A stretch of 64,000 nt of DNA, from contig CM019065.1 of the NCBI GenBank assembly GCA_009667805.1, positions 21,169,822 to 21,233,821 on the forward strand, given 5' to 3'. Below, in pieces: positions 21,407 through 31,093 of the stretch. The stretch's first letter is position 1. The number at the start of each line of letters is the position of its first letter. Made by a program: the position numbers and the translations under genes. The stretch comes from Leptobrachium leishanense. Lineage: Eukaryota; Chordata; Amphibia; Anura; Megophryidae. The notes beneath the pieces are model-generated. The model was not told where the DNA came from. It searched no databases and saw nothing but the letters and a program-made list of their open reading frames with translations.

Positions 21407-21472
21407 TTAAGCAGACTGTGTTTTTCAAATTGTTGTGACTTAGATGAAGATCAGAGCACATTTTATGACCAA

Positions 21473-22466
21473 ATATAGAAAGGAAGAAAATGGGCGCAGA
21501 TCGCAGAGAACAGACAGACAAAACCACAAAAACTAAAAAAAATAATAAAAAAAAAATATATATATATATATAAATGAAAAAATGCTGCAAGGTCCCATGT
21601 GGATCCACTTCCTATGTCCACATAACAATAAATAGCAGTAAAAAAGAAAAGGTCCTCGCGCAATGTGAACAAATATATTCAAAATCTTCTTTGATGATCC
21701 CTCTGAATTCCTAAAAGACATAAAGATGGACACATATTGTGCAGTATGTCTGGAAATGGGAATCAAGGTCGAGAAGAAAATAGTTCAACTCACTATTTCA
21801 AGAGCCATATAAGCCGGCTCTAAGCAAACAAGCATAGGATATATACAGTATGGCAACGATATAATCACCAACGTCACCAGCTTGTTTGTGGATAGTCCGC
21901 TCCGCCAGTATGAAATCCAGGATGGTAATGGATAATGTTCGGTTTGCGAGCCAACTCTTATAAGGTTGATATCCCAAGGAAATAATGCACGTAGATAGAT
22001 CCAATCCAATTAAAATATTTATTAAAATAAATGGAATGGAATGGCACTGGCAAAGTGCCATTCCATTCCATTTATTTTAATAAATATTTTAATTGGATTG
22101 GATCTATCTACGTGCATTATTTCCTTGGGATATCAACCTTATAAGAGTTGGCTCGCAAACCGAACATTATCCATAACCATCCTGGATTTCATACTGGCGG
22201 AGCGGACTATCCCACAAACAAGCTGGTGACGTTGGTGATTATATCGTTGCCATACTGTATATATTCTATGCTTGTTTGCTTAGAGCCGGCTTATATGGCT
22301 CTTGAAATAGTGAGTTGAACTATTTTCTTCTCAACCTTGATTCCCATTTCCAGACATACTGCGCAATATGTGTCCATCTTTATGTCTTTTAGGAATTCAG
22401 AGGGATCATCAAAGAAGATTTTGAATATATTTGTTCACATTGCGCGAGGACCTTTTCTTTTTTACT
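21473..22466. mobile_element. Fold-back insertion 2 with 15-bp target duplication
   Basis: The direct repeat ACATTTTATGACCAA lies at 21458-21472 and 22467-22481. The insert has ~164 bp of unique AT-rich sequence, then arms 21637-22047 and about 22053-22466 that are near-identical inverted copies around a short axis in GGCACTGGCAAAGTGCC. The right arm ends at the target repeat. Arm text such as ATTAAAATATTTATTAAAAT recalls Penelope-like 3' regions, which are known for inverted partial copies; that assignment is inference. Confidence 0.8.
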
Positions 22467-22481
22467 ACATTTTATGACCAA

Positions 22482-22936
22482 TTCATGCAAAACTCCACGT
22501 AATCCCAAAGGGTTCACATCCTTTTTTTTGCCACTGTATTAGGCATTTATAATCACTCCTTATCAGTGATTATAAATAGTGGGAGCAGTGGTTCACACCA
22601 CATATACTACTTGACCTAAGATAACACGACAAAAGATATCTTTAAAGCTGTAACTACCACGTCTTGTTCTATTGCTACTCCCAGGAAAGCGTAGCACCTT
22701 TCACACATGATAATAACCGTCTGGCAACAACATCATCAGCAAAGAAAATGGTAGAAAGTCCAAAATTGCAAAAACTAATAATAATGTAGGTCTCAAAATT
22801 TCTAGCAAATTTGTCGTTCCACTTAATCAAATGTAAAGTTATTTATCAAAGAATATTCCATGCACTGTGATCTGATTCCTCACCATAAGAGGTCTCAGAG
22901 TGCTTATTCAGTCCTCCAAGGGTAGGGGATGAGTAA
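22482..22936. other. V2R intron 2, no recognised element
   Basis: Contains a short stem at about 22545-22575 (TATAATCACTCCTTATCAGT and its complement). No gene is visible. Confidence 0.4.
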
Positions 22937-23185
22937 TAGGGATGGACTGCCGGTTCGAAGTATGATTCGAACATCGGCTGTTTGAAAATTCGCAAACTTC
23001 GAACTTTTCAGGACGTTCGCAAAAAGTTTGCGAAAAAAAGTTTTCAATTTTTTTTTAAAAAATGCTTAAAAGATCCTAAAAAAATCTAAAAATAAAGAGA
23101 CTCTTTACTGCAGTATATAATAATGAACGGTTTATTAGATATTGCATTAAAACGGGAATATTTTTAACATTGAAGCCTATGGGAC
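22937..23185. repeat. MITE fragment ending next to the V2R exon 2 donor
   Basis: Starts TAGGGATGGACTGCCGGTTC and follows the element at 11722 through AAAGAGACTCTTTACTGCAG, GGTTTATTAGATATTG and AACATTGAAGCCTATGGGA. Similarity ends about 15-20 bp before the exon 2 splice donor at 23202. Confidence 0.65.
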
Positions 23186-23202
23186 ATAAACATAAACTTT
23201 AC

Positions 23203-23494
23203 CTGAGGAAATTTGTAGATTCCTAGAACAGAAGCCAAAAGCGCTGAATTTGTGGAGAATGGGGTTCCTACCATGGAGCTGAGAGGAACACCTGAAGAAC
23301 ATCTGTAATTGGGGATATGTCTGTCAAGCCCCGTCAAAATTTGTAAAGCTCCTTCCAGGTCATACTGAATAAATGCACATGAATCATATGCTCGAAAACC
23401 CAGGGTGATATTAGGATGGATTTCTGAATTTTTATTTATCTCATCCAGAGCAAATCGTAGAGCTTGAAGCTGCTGGACACTCTCAAAGTGGAAC
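23203..23494 (-). CDS. V2R-like class C GPCR, exon 2 (ligand-binding domain)
   Basis: A 292-bp exon that begins in phase 2 (one base completes the Met codon split with exon 1) and ends in phase 0. The acceptor is CTTCTACAAG before GTTCCAC; the donor is CCTCAG before GTAAAG. The protein begins FHFESVQQLQALRFALDEIN and contains NITLGFRAYDSC, YRCSSG and SALLASVLGIYKFPQ, the standard V2R exon 2 landmarks, including the loop before the ligand pocket. Length and phase match the family. No stop or frameshift is seen. A transposon fragment ends a few bases past the donor. Confidence 0.9.
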
Positions 23495-23984
23495 CTTGTA
23501 GAAGACACAGTTGATCATCACATGGTTAGTACATAGACTGACCCCAAAACCTTTATTTCAATTACTTCAGAAATTTGAATATAATGAATGGAATTTCCTC
23601 TTTTCATGTGCTTTTACTAATTTATAAATACATTCACCTCATGGTAATAATTTCTGGAAATCTATTCAGCTCAGTTAAAACAAACAATACACTGTTTATA
23701 GCTATTTGTCATGCTTCTCTTTCTCGTACAATGGAGAGCAAGAACCAAATCATTTATTCTGATTAGCTGCTGACACCTTTTGTATATTTTGATCTATAAA
23801 TGAAAGTTGAAAATAAGTTCAAAATGGCCGCCTCAACACTACCAAGTCTTCAAGGGTAATTAGAGCAAAACAAATCATAGCTTTGTTAGGTACTCACTCT
23901 GTAAAGAGGTGCCATGAAGTGGCGAGTGAGCTTACGTTGCAATGGCCATTGAAACAAACAAAAACTTCAGTTTTGTTGTACATG
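23495..23984. other. V2R intron 1, proximal part
   Basis: AT-rich intron sequence with no recognised element; intron 1 spans 23495-25938. Confidence 0.5.
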
Positions 23985-24300
23985 GAACACATATATATAT
24001 CCATGTGTGAGCTGCTGGGGGCAATATATATATATCCATGTGTGAGCTGCTGAGGCAATATATATATTCATGTGTGAGCTGCTGGGGCAATATATATATC
24101 CATGTGTGAGCTGCTGGGGGCAATATATATCCATGTGTGAGCTGCTTGGGGCAATATATATATCCATGTGTGAGCACAATAATGTACATGTGGGTGTTGT
24201 GTTGTAGGGGGTGTTTTTTTATGGGTGTGGCCTCCTGTGGGTGCGACAAAAGGGGCCCCATGATCTCCTATTGCCCCGTTAGTTGTCAGACCGCCCCTGG
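23985..24300. repeat. Short tandem repeat and repeat terminus in V2R intron 1
   Basis: Five to six copies of a ~35-bp unit, CCATGTGTGAGCTGCTGGGG plus CAATATATATAT, lie between about 23985 and 24180. The end at 24260-24299 (read in reverse CCAGGGGCGGTCTGACAACT) resembles a widespread vertebrate repeat terminus. Confidence 0.7.
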
Positions 24301-25472
24301 CATAGAATCATGATCAATAGAGACTAATACACAAAGCACGTGCGCACCGAACTGCGCACGCACAACACACATGGCAAACGGGCGCAAGTTAGGCAACAAC
24401 GTAACACCGCTAGACGGATGCGCATAATGCGCCACGTCCGTGTAGCGTACTGTGTGCGTGATGATACGAAGTCAGATGGACCACATTTGCGACGTCCAGC
24501 ACCTTGATGCACAAAATGGCTTTTCATATCATGTATCAATTCTTAGAATTTTTCATACTAATTTTGTTTCCCATTATTCCCTTTTTATTTCTATGTCCGT
24601 CAAGAAAACGGACCGTGTGGTGTCTACAGTATCTTCCCTCAGTACGTCTGTCCGTTATGCAAGCACGCAGAGTGCTCTCAGACTGTGTTGCTCTGACCCT
24701 AGCCTTAACCCTTCAACCCACCAGTCAATCCATCATTTTAACTTGACTCATTGTGTGATCTTAATTCTTGTGAATTCATGAAACATAATAGACCAAAAAC
24801 TCAACTCAATCCGAAGATGAAACCTCCAGCTGTAATATTTAAAGAGCCATTCTAGTGGTTTTGGAAGTAATGAATCCAGATTTAGAATGGGGGTGTGTAG
24901 GTATAGAATGGGGGGATATAGGCACCCATGTGGGTATATAATTAGGGTGTGGAGGTGCACGTACAGGGATGTGTATAGGGTTACATATAAATGTGTGTAT
25001 AAATATATATTAATATATGTGGGTCTATATGAGTGTGTGTATATATGTGTGTGCATGTGTTTCTGTATAGTGATAGACAAAAGTGGACTGTTCAATTTAA
25101 AATGCCCATTCCTATAATTGTTAGGGTGCTCTCTACTAGGCCAGAGCTCTCTGGCAGTGCCTTATTGCCCTAATGGTCAGGCTACCTGTGGTGGGGAAGG
25201 GGTTTAGTTCAGGTTACACAATGATAATAGAAGGGATATGGCAGGGAAAACCAAGCAATATCCATTAATTCAATTTTGAAGGAAAACATTGATATTATGT
25301 GGCAAGTCCTTACAAAGGTGTAAAGAGAATCATAACACAGTTGGCAGCAAATAGAATATAGGTATAAGCACAACTGGGCAAGAACATTAATTTAATGACT
25401 AAGATGAAATATCCAAGTTAAGGTAAAACAAATTGTATAGGGAGACAATGAAATGTTTCAGAGAACATTTAA
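24301..25472. other. V2R intron 1, distal part
   Basis: No gene. A GT/AT-rich microsatellite-like stretch covers about 24890-25060; the rest is unassigned. Confidence 0.4.
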
Positions 25473-25868
25473 GGGGTTATTCAGAGAGCACCAAAATGTC
25501 ACCGACCTAGCGCAGCAACGGGCAAGGACTTTGGAGAGATCCTGGAGTGCCAGATTTGAATGAATTTCATTTAAAGAGTTTATTAGATATTCAATAAAAA
25601 CGGGAATATTTTTCTACTTTGAAACCTAAGGGATTTGCCTGATTTCATTGACATTTCTCTGCTGTTCGGTGTCTGTGAATCGATTAACCATTACTTCTCT
25701 AAGGGGAGTACTCTGACGTCAAACAGCACCGTATTTTGCTGGCAATTCGCCAAAATTTGGCGAACTGACAGCTTTTTGATTAGCCGAATGGCCACGAAAT
25801 TGCACCATATGGGGAGATTCACTGTTCGGTGCAATTTTGTGGCCAATTCGTCTCTCTTTGAATAGCCC
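25473..25868. mobile_element. Harbinger-like MITE in V2R intron 1
   Basis: Ends GGGGTTATTCAGAGAGC and CTCTCTTTGAATAGCCC are imperfect inverted repeats over 396 bp. Flanks are TAA on the left and TGA on the right, consistent with a decayed 3-bp duplication. The middle shares GTTTATTAGATATTCAAT with the element at 11722, so it may be composite. Confidence 0.65.
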
Positions 25869-25938
25869 TGATAGTAACTAAATTCATTCACACCATAAAG
25901 TAAAACGTTATTTACAAAATCATTATAAATCCTCTTAC

Positions 25939-26153
25939 ATTGTACATTTGATCCTTGGTGGCTTCTCATTGAAGAAGAACTTTTGATAGACATTTTCAAA
26001 ATGCAGTGGTAGCAACACTCCTATCATGATATCTCCAGGTTGTGTCATTCCATTGGGCTCCGTGATGGGCAGCCTGCATCGCTGGTCTTCAGAGTAAAAT
26101 ACTGGGATTAGGAGGAGAATCAGGTGCCAGATTGTTTTATGCATAAAAGACAT
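25939..26153 (-). CDS. V2R-like class C GPCR, exon 1 (signal peptide and N-terminus)
   Basis: ATG at 26151-26153, 71 codons plus two bases, donor ACAAT before GTAAGA. The first ~20 residues include HKTIWHLILLLIPVFYS, a clear signal peptide, so the next part is extracellular. GDIMIGVLLPLH is the conserved V2R start of lobe 1 (GDI-IG--PLH), and KCT then joins the first codon of exon 2 in frame. A second Met four codons in is an alternative start. With exons 2 and 3 the splice product gives about 446 residues of uninterrupted ligand-binding domain. Introns are 2444 and 4557 bp. V2Rs are expressed in vomeronasal neurons; I cannot tell whether this copy is complete. Confidence 0.88.
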
Positions 26154-26950
26154 CAGGGTCTAAAAAGGAAGAATCCTGTGAAAATAGCTTGGAATTAATT
26201 AGTTCATCTGGAATCATAAAGTGACTTTTTATCACAAACAAAAAAATAATGTCCCTATCCCATTCCTGATGAAAACATGGAGACGGATAATGTGCATTTG
26301 GAGATTTCCCCTTACCGTCTCCATGTTAACGTCATATTTTGCGGAAGGTGCTATGTCAGTACCTCGCCCCGGAGTGCAGCACTAACCTCTCTGATGCCTG
26401 CAGTAGCGCTTCCTCTCGGTCACATGTATCAGCTTCCGGAGAGCATAGCACTCCACTGAAGCTTGGCCTTCCACGCCACCGCGAGTCCAAACCACTCCAC
26501 GGAGGCTTGCTCATCAGGGCCTCGAGCCATGTACAACATCACTCTCACAAGATTATGCAGCACTGGGGAGTAGGATGGAGACTAGGAACTATTTGTTCCC
26601 AGTCTCACTCTTCTCCCGGTGAGAAGAAACGGCAGATCGGGCCACCCTTTTTGCTGTGGGATGAGAGGTGAGTACGGGATTGTTAGGGGGGGTTTGGAGT
26701 GTGTTAAAGAATTTAGCATTTTCAGAATCATTTAACACCAGCTTTCAGGAGTTGTTAAAATATCAGCTTGCGCATCCAGACGGTAAGTCAAGCTAGCATT
26801 GTGTAATACCTCACTTATCAATGCAAAGTACAGTAAGCTGGCGCAAGCTGCGAGGCGCAAAACTGTTTCACCTGACTGTAGCTCAAAATCAGAATATCAA
26901 TGGCAGACGGTAAACTTAATACTCCTAGCGCTAACGATTGCATATCGACA
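26154..26950. other. Upstream of the V2R gene; no recognised gene
   Basis: Contains a short inverted word around GAGACGGATAATG/CCGTCTCCATG (26279-26324) and GC-richer sequence to about 26680. It would hold the V2R promoter if the gene is active, but I see no convincing TATA box. Confidence 0.35.
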
Positions 26951-28158
26951 GTGGCATAGCTTGGGGGGACCGCAGGGGCGGTTGCCCCGGGCGCGATTTT
27001 CTTAGGGGCACAAAATTTTAAAAGAAATGTGAACCACTAATTTTTCCAGCAGGGATCAGCAAGGTGTCCGCTCATGGACAATGGTGTCAGTGAGAGGCCC
27101 TTGCACGGGCAGCTGCCAGTTTTGCGGCACCGGTGGTGACTTAGCACTCACTGTCCGGAAGGGAGGACCAGGACAGAAAATTCTGGTGCTGTCCTGACTC
27201 CTCCTTAATGCTGACATGAGTCACATGAAGCAGTGCAGCATTATCCGACGGAACCTCCTGTACCACGCTTGTCAGCTACCCTTGAAGACCTGTGCCAGCC
27301 CCCCACCGCTGGAAGCCCTGCAGCCGCTGAACAGGAAGGAGGGAGGGAGGCGCCTGCCCTGCAGCACATTTAAAATCTGGTCTCCACTAATCCCCCTGGA
27401 CAGTTCTCCCTCCCCGGGCCTCCAGCAACTCCACGCAGGTAGGCGACACTGTGTGACACCAGAGCAGAGTAAACAACACACAGTGAGGGGGTACTGGGGG
27501 TACAGGGAGAGGGTGACTGGGGATACTTGGATAGAGATAGAGAGATTGACCGGGGGTACTGGGAAAATGTGGGGGTACGTGGAGAGAGATAGAGTGACTG
27601 GGGGTACTGGGAGGGAGTGACTGGAGGTACTTGGAGAGAGTGACTGGGGGTACTGGGAGAGAGTGACTGGGGTACTGGGAGAGAGAGACTGGGGTACTGG
27701 GATAAAATGGGGGTACTGAGAGAGAGAAGGAGAGAGTGACTAGGGGCACTTGGAAAGAGAGAGTGACTGGAGGTACTGGGAGAAAGTGGGGGTACTGGGA
27801 GAGAGTGACTGGGGTTACTTAGAGAGTGACTGGGGTACTGGGAGAGAGTGACTGGGGTACTTGGAGAGAAGGAGAGAGTGGCTGGAGGTACTGGGAGAGG
27901 GTGACTAGGGGTACTGGAAGAGTGACTGGGTATAATGTGAGAATGGAGCTATGCTATGGAATACTGGGACAGGGTGACTGGTAGCAGTGGGGGGGCATGT
28001 GTGTTTTATTTTTTATTATATCAGTATTTTGTTAATATACAATACATGTGCTTGTGGGGTAAGGGGGTCAATACTCTACAGGTAGAAGGGAATCAGGGTG
28101 TGTTACCGTGTCGACAGCTTGGGGGGCGCACAATTCTTGCCTTGCCCCGGGTGCTGAC
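26951..28158. repeat. Repeat block with an internal minisatellite
   Basis: Begins with AGTGGCATAGCTTGGGGGGA followed by GGTTGCCCCGGGCGCG, and near 28110 a related GACAGCTTGGGGGGCGCAC text returns in the same orientation. This resembles a common vertebrate DNA-repeat terminus. Between about 27480 and 27950 lies a purine-rich minisatellite with GTGACTGGGGGTACTGGGAG-type units of variable length. Confidence 0.6.
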
Positions 28159-29530
28159 TAGTGATGAGCCGAACACCCCCGTGTTCGGTTCGCAATCGAA
28201 CTCGAACAATTTCAAAAGTTTGAGTTCAAACTTGAACACGAACCGAACTCAATGCAAGTCAATGGGACTCGAAAGTTAGATTTTTAGAGTGCCCTCCAAG
28301 AGGGTAAATATGCACGATATTTGCCATAAAAGGTGTATGGGGGTCCGGGTAGTGCCCTGGGGGACAGGAAACAAGGATAAAAAGTTTTTAAAAAAAAGTT
28401 TTTGAAGGAACATCGAGTTTTCCATGAAACAAAGGTTAAGAATAAAAACAAAAAAATCCTTCAAATATCGTGCCTAGGAGGTCCCCATAACCTGCCCGTG
28501 AAGTGGCGGATTTGTAGAATGTATAGAAACTTTTAAAAACAAAAAAATGACATTTCAAATGACGGTAAATGTTTTTCCTTTAATCTATTCATAAACAACT
28601 GCTTGGGGCGGCAGCCTGTATGAAAAGAGGAGACATTTTAGGACACGTAGAACAAATTTAGTGATTTTTGGCTAAGTTATGGTGAAACTTATGCAGGCTT
28701 TGGATGAAAGTAACATTAGGTGCTTTAAAATTGGGCCTTTAGTGTCGGCAACAGTGCCGTCACACCGTAACCCCTCTGTGGTATTGTGGAAGAGTGCAGG
28801 GTTGGACCCTGCGGTCAAATATTAAAATGATATGAATCTGGCATAGGCGTCAGTGCTCCCAAATATTTTTGGTGGCAGCAAGTGCCTACACACCGTAACC
28901 CCTCTGAGGTATTGTGGAAAGTCCAGTGGTGGAGGTTTTGGTAATGCAGAAGAGATCCCCGATCTATCCAGTTACTTCAGCAGCTATAACAAAACCTGGT
29001 CAGCAATGGTTAGGCACTTGTACTGCGCTTCTGTATATGGTGAGAATCGGCGCACACCAGTAGCAACAGGAAGCAAACAGAACAGGCAGGGAATACACAG
29101 AGAGAATAGTCAAATGGCAGGCAAAGTCAGCAACAGATCGTGTCCTCAGAACAAGCAGGGTCAGTTACAAGTATACAAACTGGTTTGGTAAGCTAGCGAT
29201 GCGGGAATAAAGGCTGAGACACACTAAGCGTGTAGCGACGCACAGCAAAGCGAAGAGAAGCAAACATTTTGCAGGCTTGACTTCACTCCACTCCGCCTCG
29301 CAGCGTGTCTGCACTACATTACGTTTGCTTCTCACTGCTCTGGACAGGAATCCACTAACTAAATTAAAATGTACACACAAAACTGTTTTATTTTCACAAA
29401 GCACATGTTATATAGGCAAAAAAAATGTCTACTGAATAAAATACATCAAAAATTACTGTTAATTTAATAGGAATAGTATAAAAATATAAAAAAGTAGCCC
29501 CTGATCATATATATTATCATATATATCATA
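28159..29530 (-). mobile_element. hAT copy C, non-autonomous chimera, minus strand
   Basis: The plus strand starts TAGTGATGAGCCGAACACC, the reverse complement of the hAT 3' terminus, and continues through the subterminal region (28200-28760), one or two array units and the extra ~530-bp segment shared with copy B (LTR-like text and TTATTTTCACAAAGCACATG). The outer end at about 29530 abuts the 5' array of copy D. Confidence 0.7.
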
Positions 29531-29539
29531 TATAAAAAT

Positions 29540-30990
29540 TTAGGTGATGTGTGTCTTGTCACTGTGCCAGCAAGTTTATTTGGGGTTTACAACTTTATTT
29601 AAAACATTTGTGAATTGAGGTGATTTTCTAGGTCTTGTCATTGTGACAGCAAATCTTTTTGGGTCTCATTTATACCAAATATCAGGGAATTTAGGTGATT
29701 TTGTCTTTTTCACTGTGCCAGCAAGTTTTTTTGGGGTTTACAACTTTATTTAAAACATTTGTGAATTGAGGTTATTTTCTGGGTCTTGTCACTGTGCCAG
29801 CAATTCTTTTTGGGTCTCATTTATACCAAATATCAGGGAATTTAGGTGATGTGTGTCTTGTCACTGTGCCAGCAAGTTTTTTTGGGGTTTACAACTTTAT
29901 TTAAAACATTTGTGAATTGAGGTGATCTTCTGGGTCTTGTCAATGTGCCAGCAAATCTTTTTGGGGCTCACCAATTTCTTTAAAACATTTGTGAATTAAG
30001 GTGATCTGTGTCTCGTCATACAAACAGTACCACGCTGTATTTTGGGGCTCACTAATTTTTTTAAACACTTGTGAATTAAGGTGATCTGTGTCTCGTCATA
30101 CAAACAGTACCACGCTGTATTTTGGGGCTCACTAATTTCTTTAAAACACTTGTGAATTAAGGTGATCTGTGTATCGTCATACAAACAGTACCACGCTGTA
30201 TTTTGGGGCTCACTAATTTCTTTAAAACACTTGTGAATTAAGGTGATCTGTGTCTCGTCATACAAACAGTACCACGCTGTATTTTGGGGGTCACTAATTT
30301 CTTTAAAACACTTGTGAATCAAGGTGATCTTCTGTGTCTCGTCACACAGCCAGCAAGTTTATTTGGGGCTCACTAATTTCTTTAAAACACTTGTGAATTA
30401 AGGTGATCAGTGTCTTGTCATACAAACAGTACCACGCTGTATTTTGGGGCTCACTAATTTCTTTAAAACACTTGTGAATTAAGGTGATCTGTGTCTTGTC
30501 ACACAAACAGTACCACTCTGTATTTTGGGGCTCACTAATTTTTTGAAACACTTGTGAATTAAGGTGATCTGTGTCTCGTCATACAAACAGTACCACGCTG
30601 TATTTTGGGGCTCACTAAATTCTTTAAAACACTTGTGAATTAAGGTGATCTGTGTCTCGTCATACAAACAGTACCACGCTGTATTTTGGGGCTCACTAAT
30701 TTCTACAAAACACTTGTGAATTAAGGTGATCTTCTGTGTCTCGTCACACAGCCAGCAAGTTTTTTTGGGGCTCACTAATTTCTTTAAAACACTTGTGAAT
30801 TAAGGTGATCAGTGTCTCGTCATAAAAACAGTACCACGCTGTATTTCGGGGCTCACTAATTTTTTTAACACACTTGTGAATTAAGGTGATCTGTGTCTCG
30901 TCATAAAAACAGTACCACACTGTATTTTGGGGCTCACTAATTTCTTTAAAACATTTGTGAATTAAGGTGATCTGTCTCTTGTCACTGGCT
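29540..30990 (+). repeat. 5' tandem array of hAT copy D, unit about 78-80 bp
   Basis: About 18 units containing CACTTGTGAATTAAGGTGAT, CTGTGTCTCGTCATACAAAC, AGTACCACGCTGTATTTTGG and GGCTCACTAATTTCTTTAAA. Units near the left edge are longer and more diverged. Related arrays precede the transposase in copies E and H. The minus-strand frames are repeat periodicity. Confidence 0.9.
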
Positions 30991-31093
30991 GCCAGCTATC
31001 AGTGTGTCTCACTGAGTTATACCAGAGTTATTTAAATCTTTATACCAGAGTTGAATCAGAGTTCTGCATATATTAATCTATATATCACTCACC

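Noticed and set aside
22041..22229. Matching ORFs on both strands (MALxxCHSIPFILINILIGL type)
   Set aside because: They are the two arms of the fold-back insertion read in opposite directions.
23932..24261. ORF with repeated HTWIYILP text
   Set aside because: Short tandem repeat in the V2R intron; no gene evidence.
29996..30775. Long minus-strand ORFs with repeated HKCFKEISEPQNTAWYC
   Set aside because: Product of the 78-80-bp 5' array of hAT copy D; the repeat drifts between frames and no start or promoter supports it.
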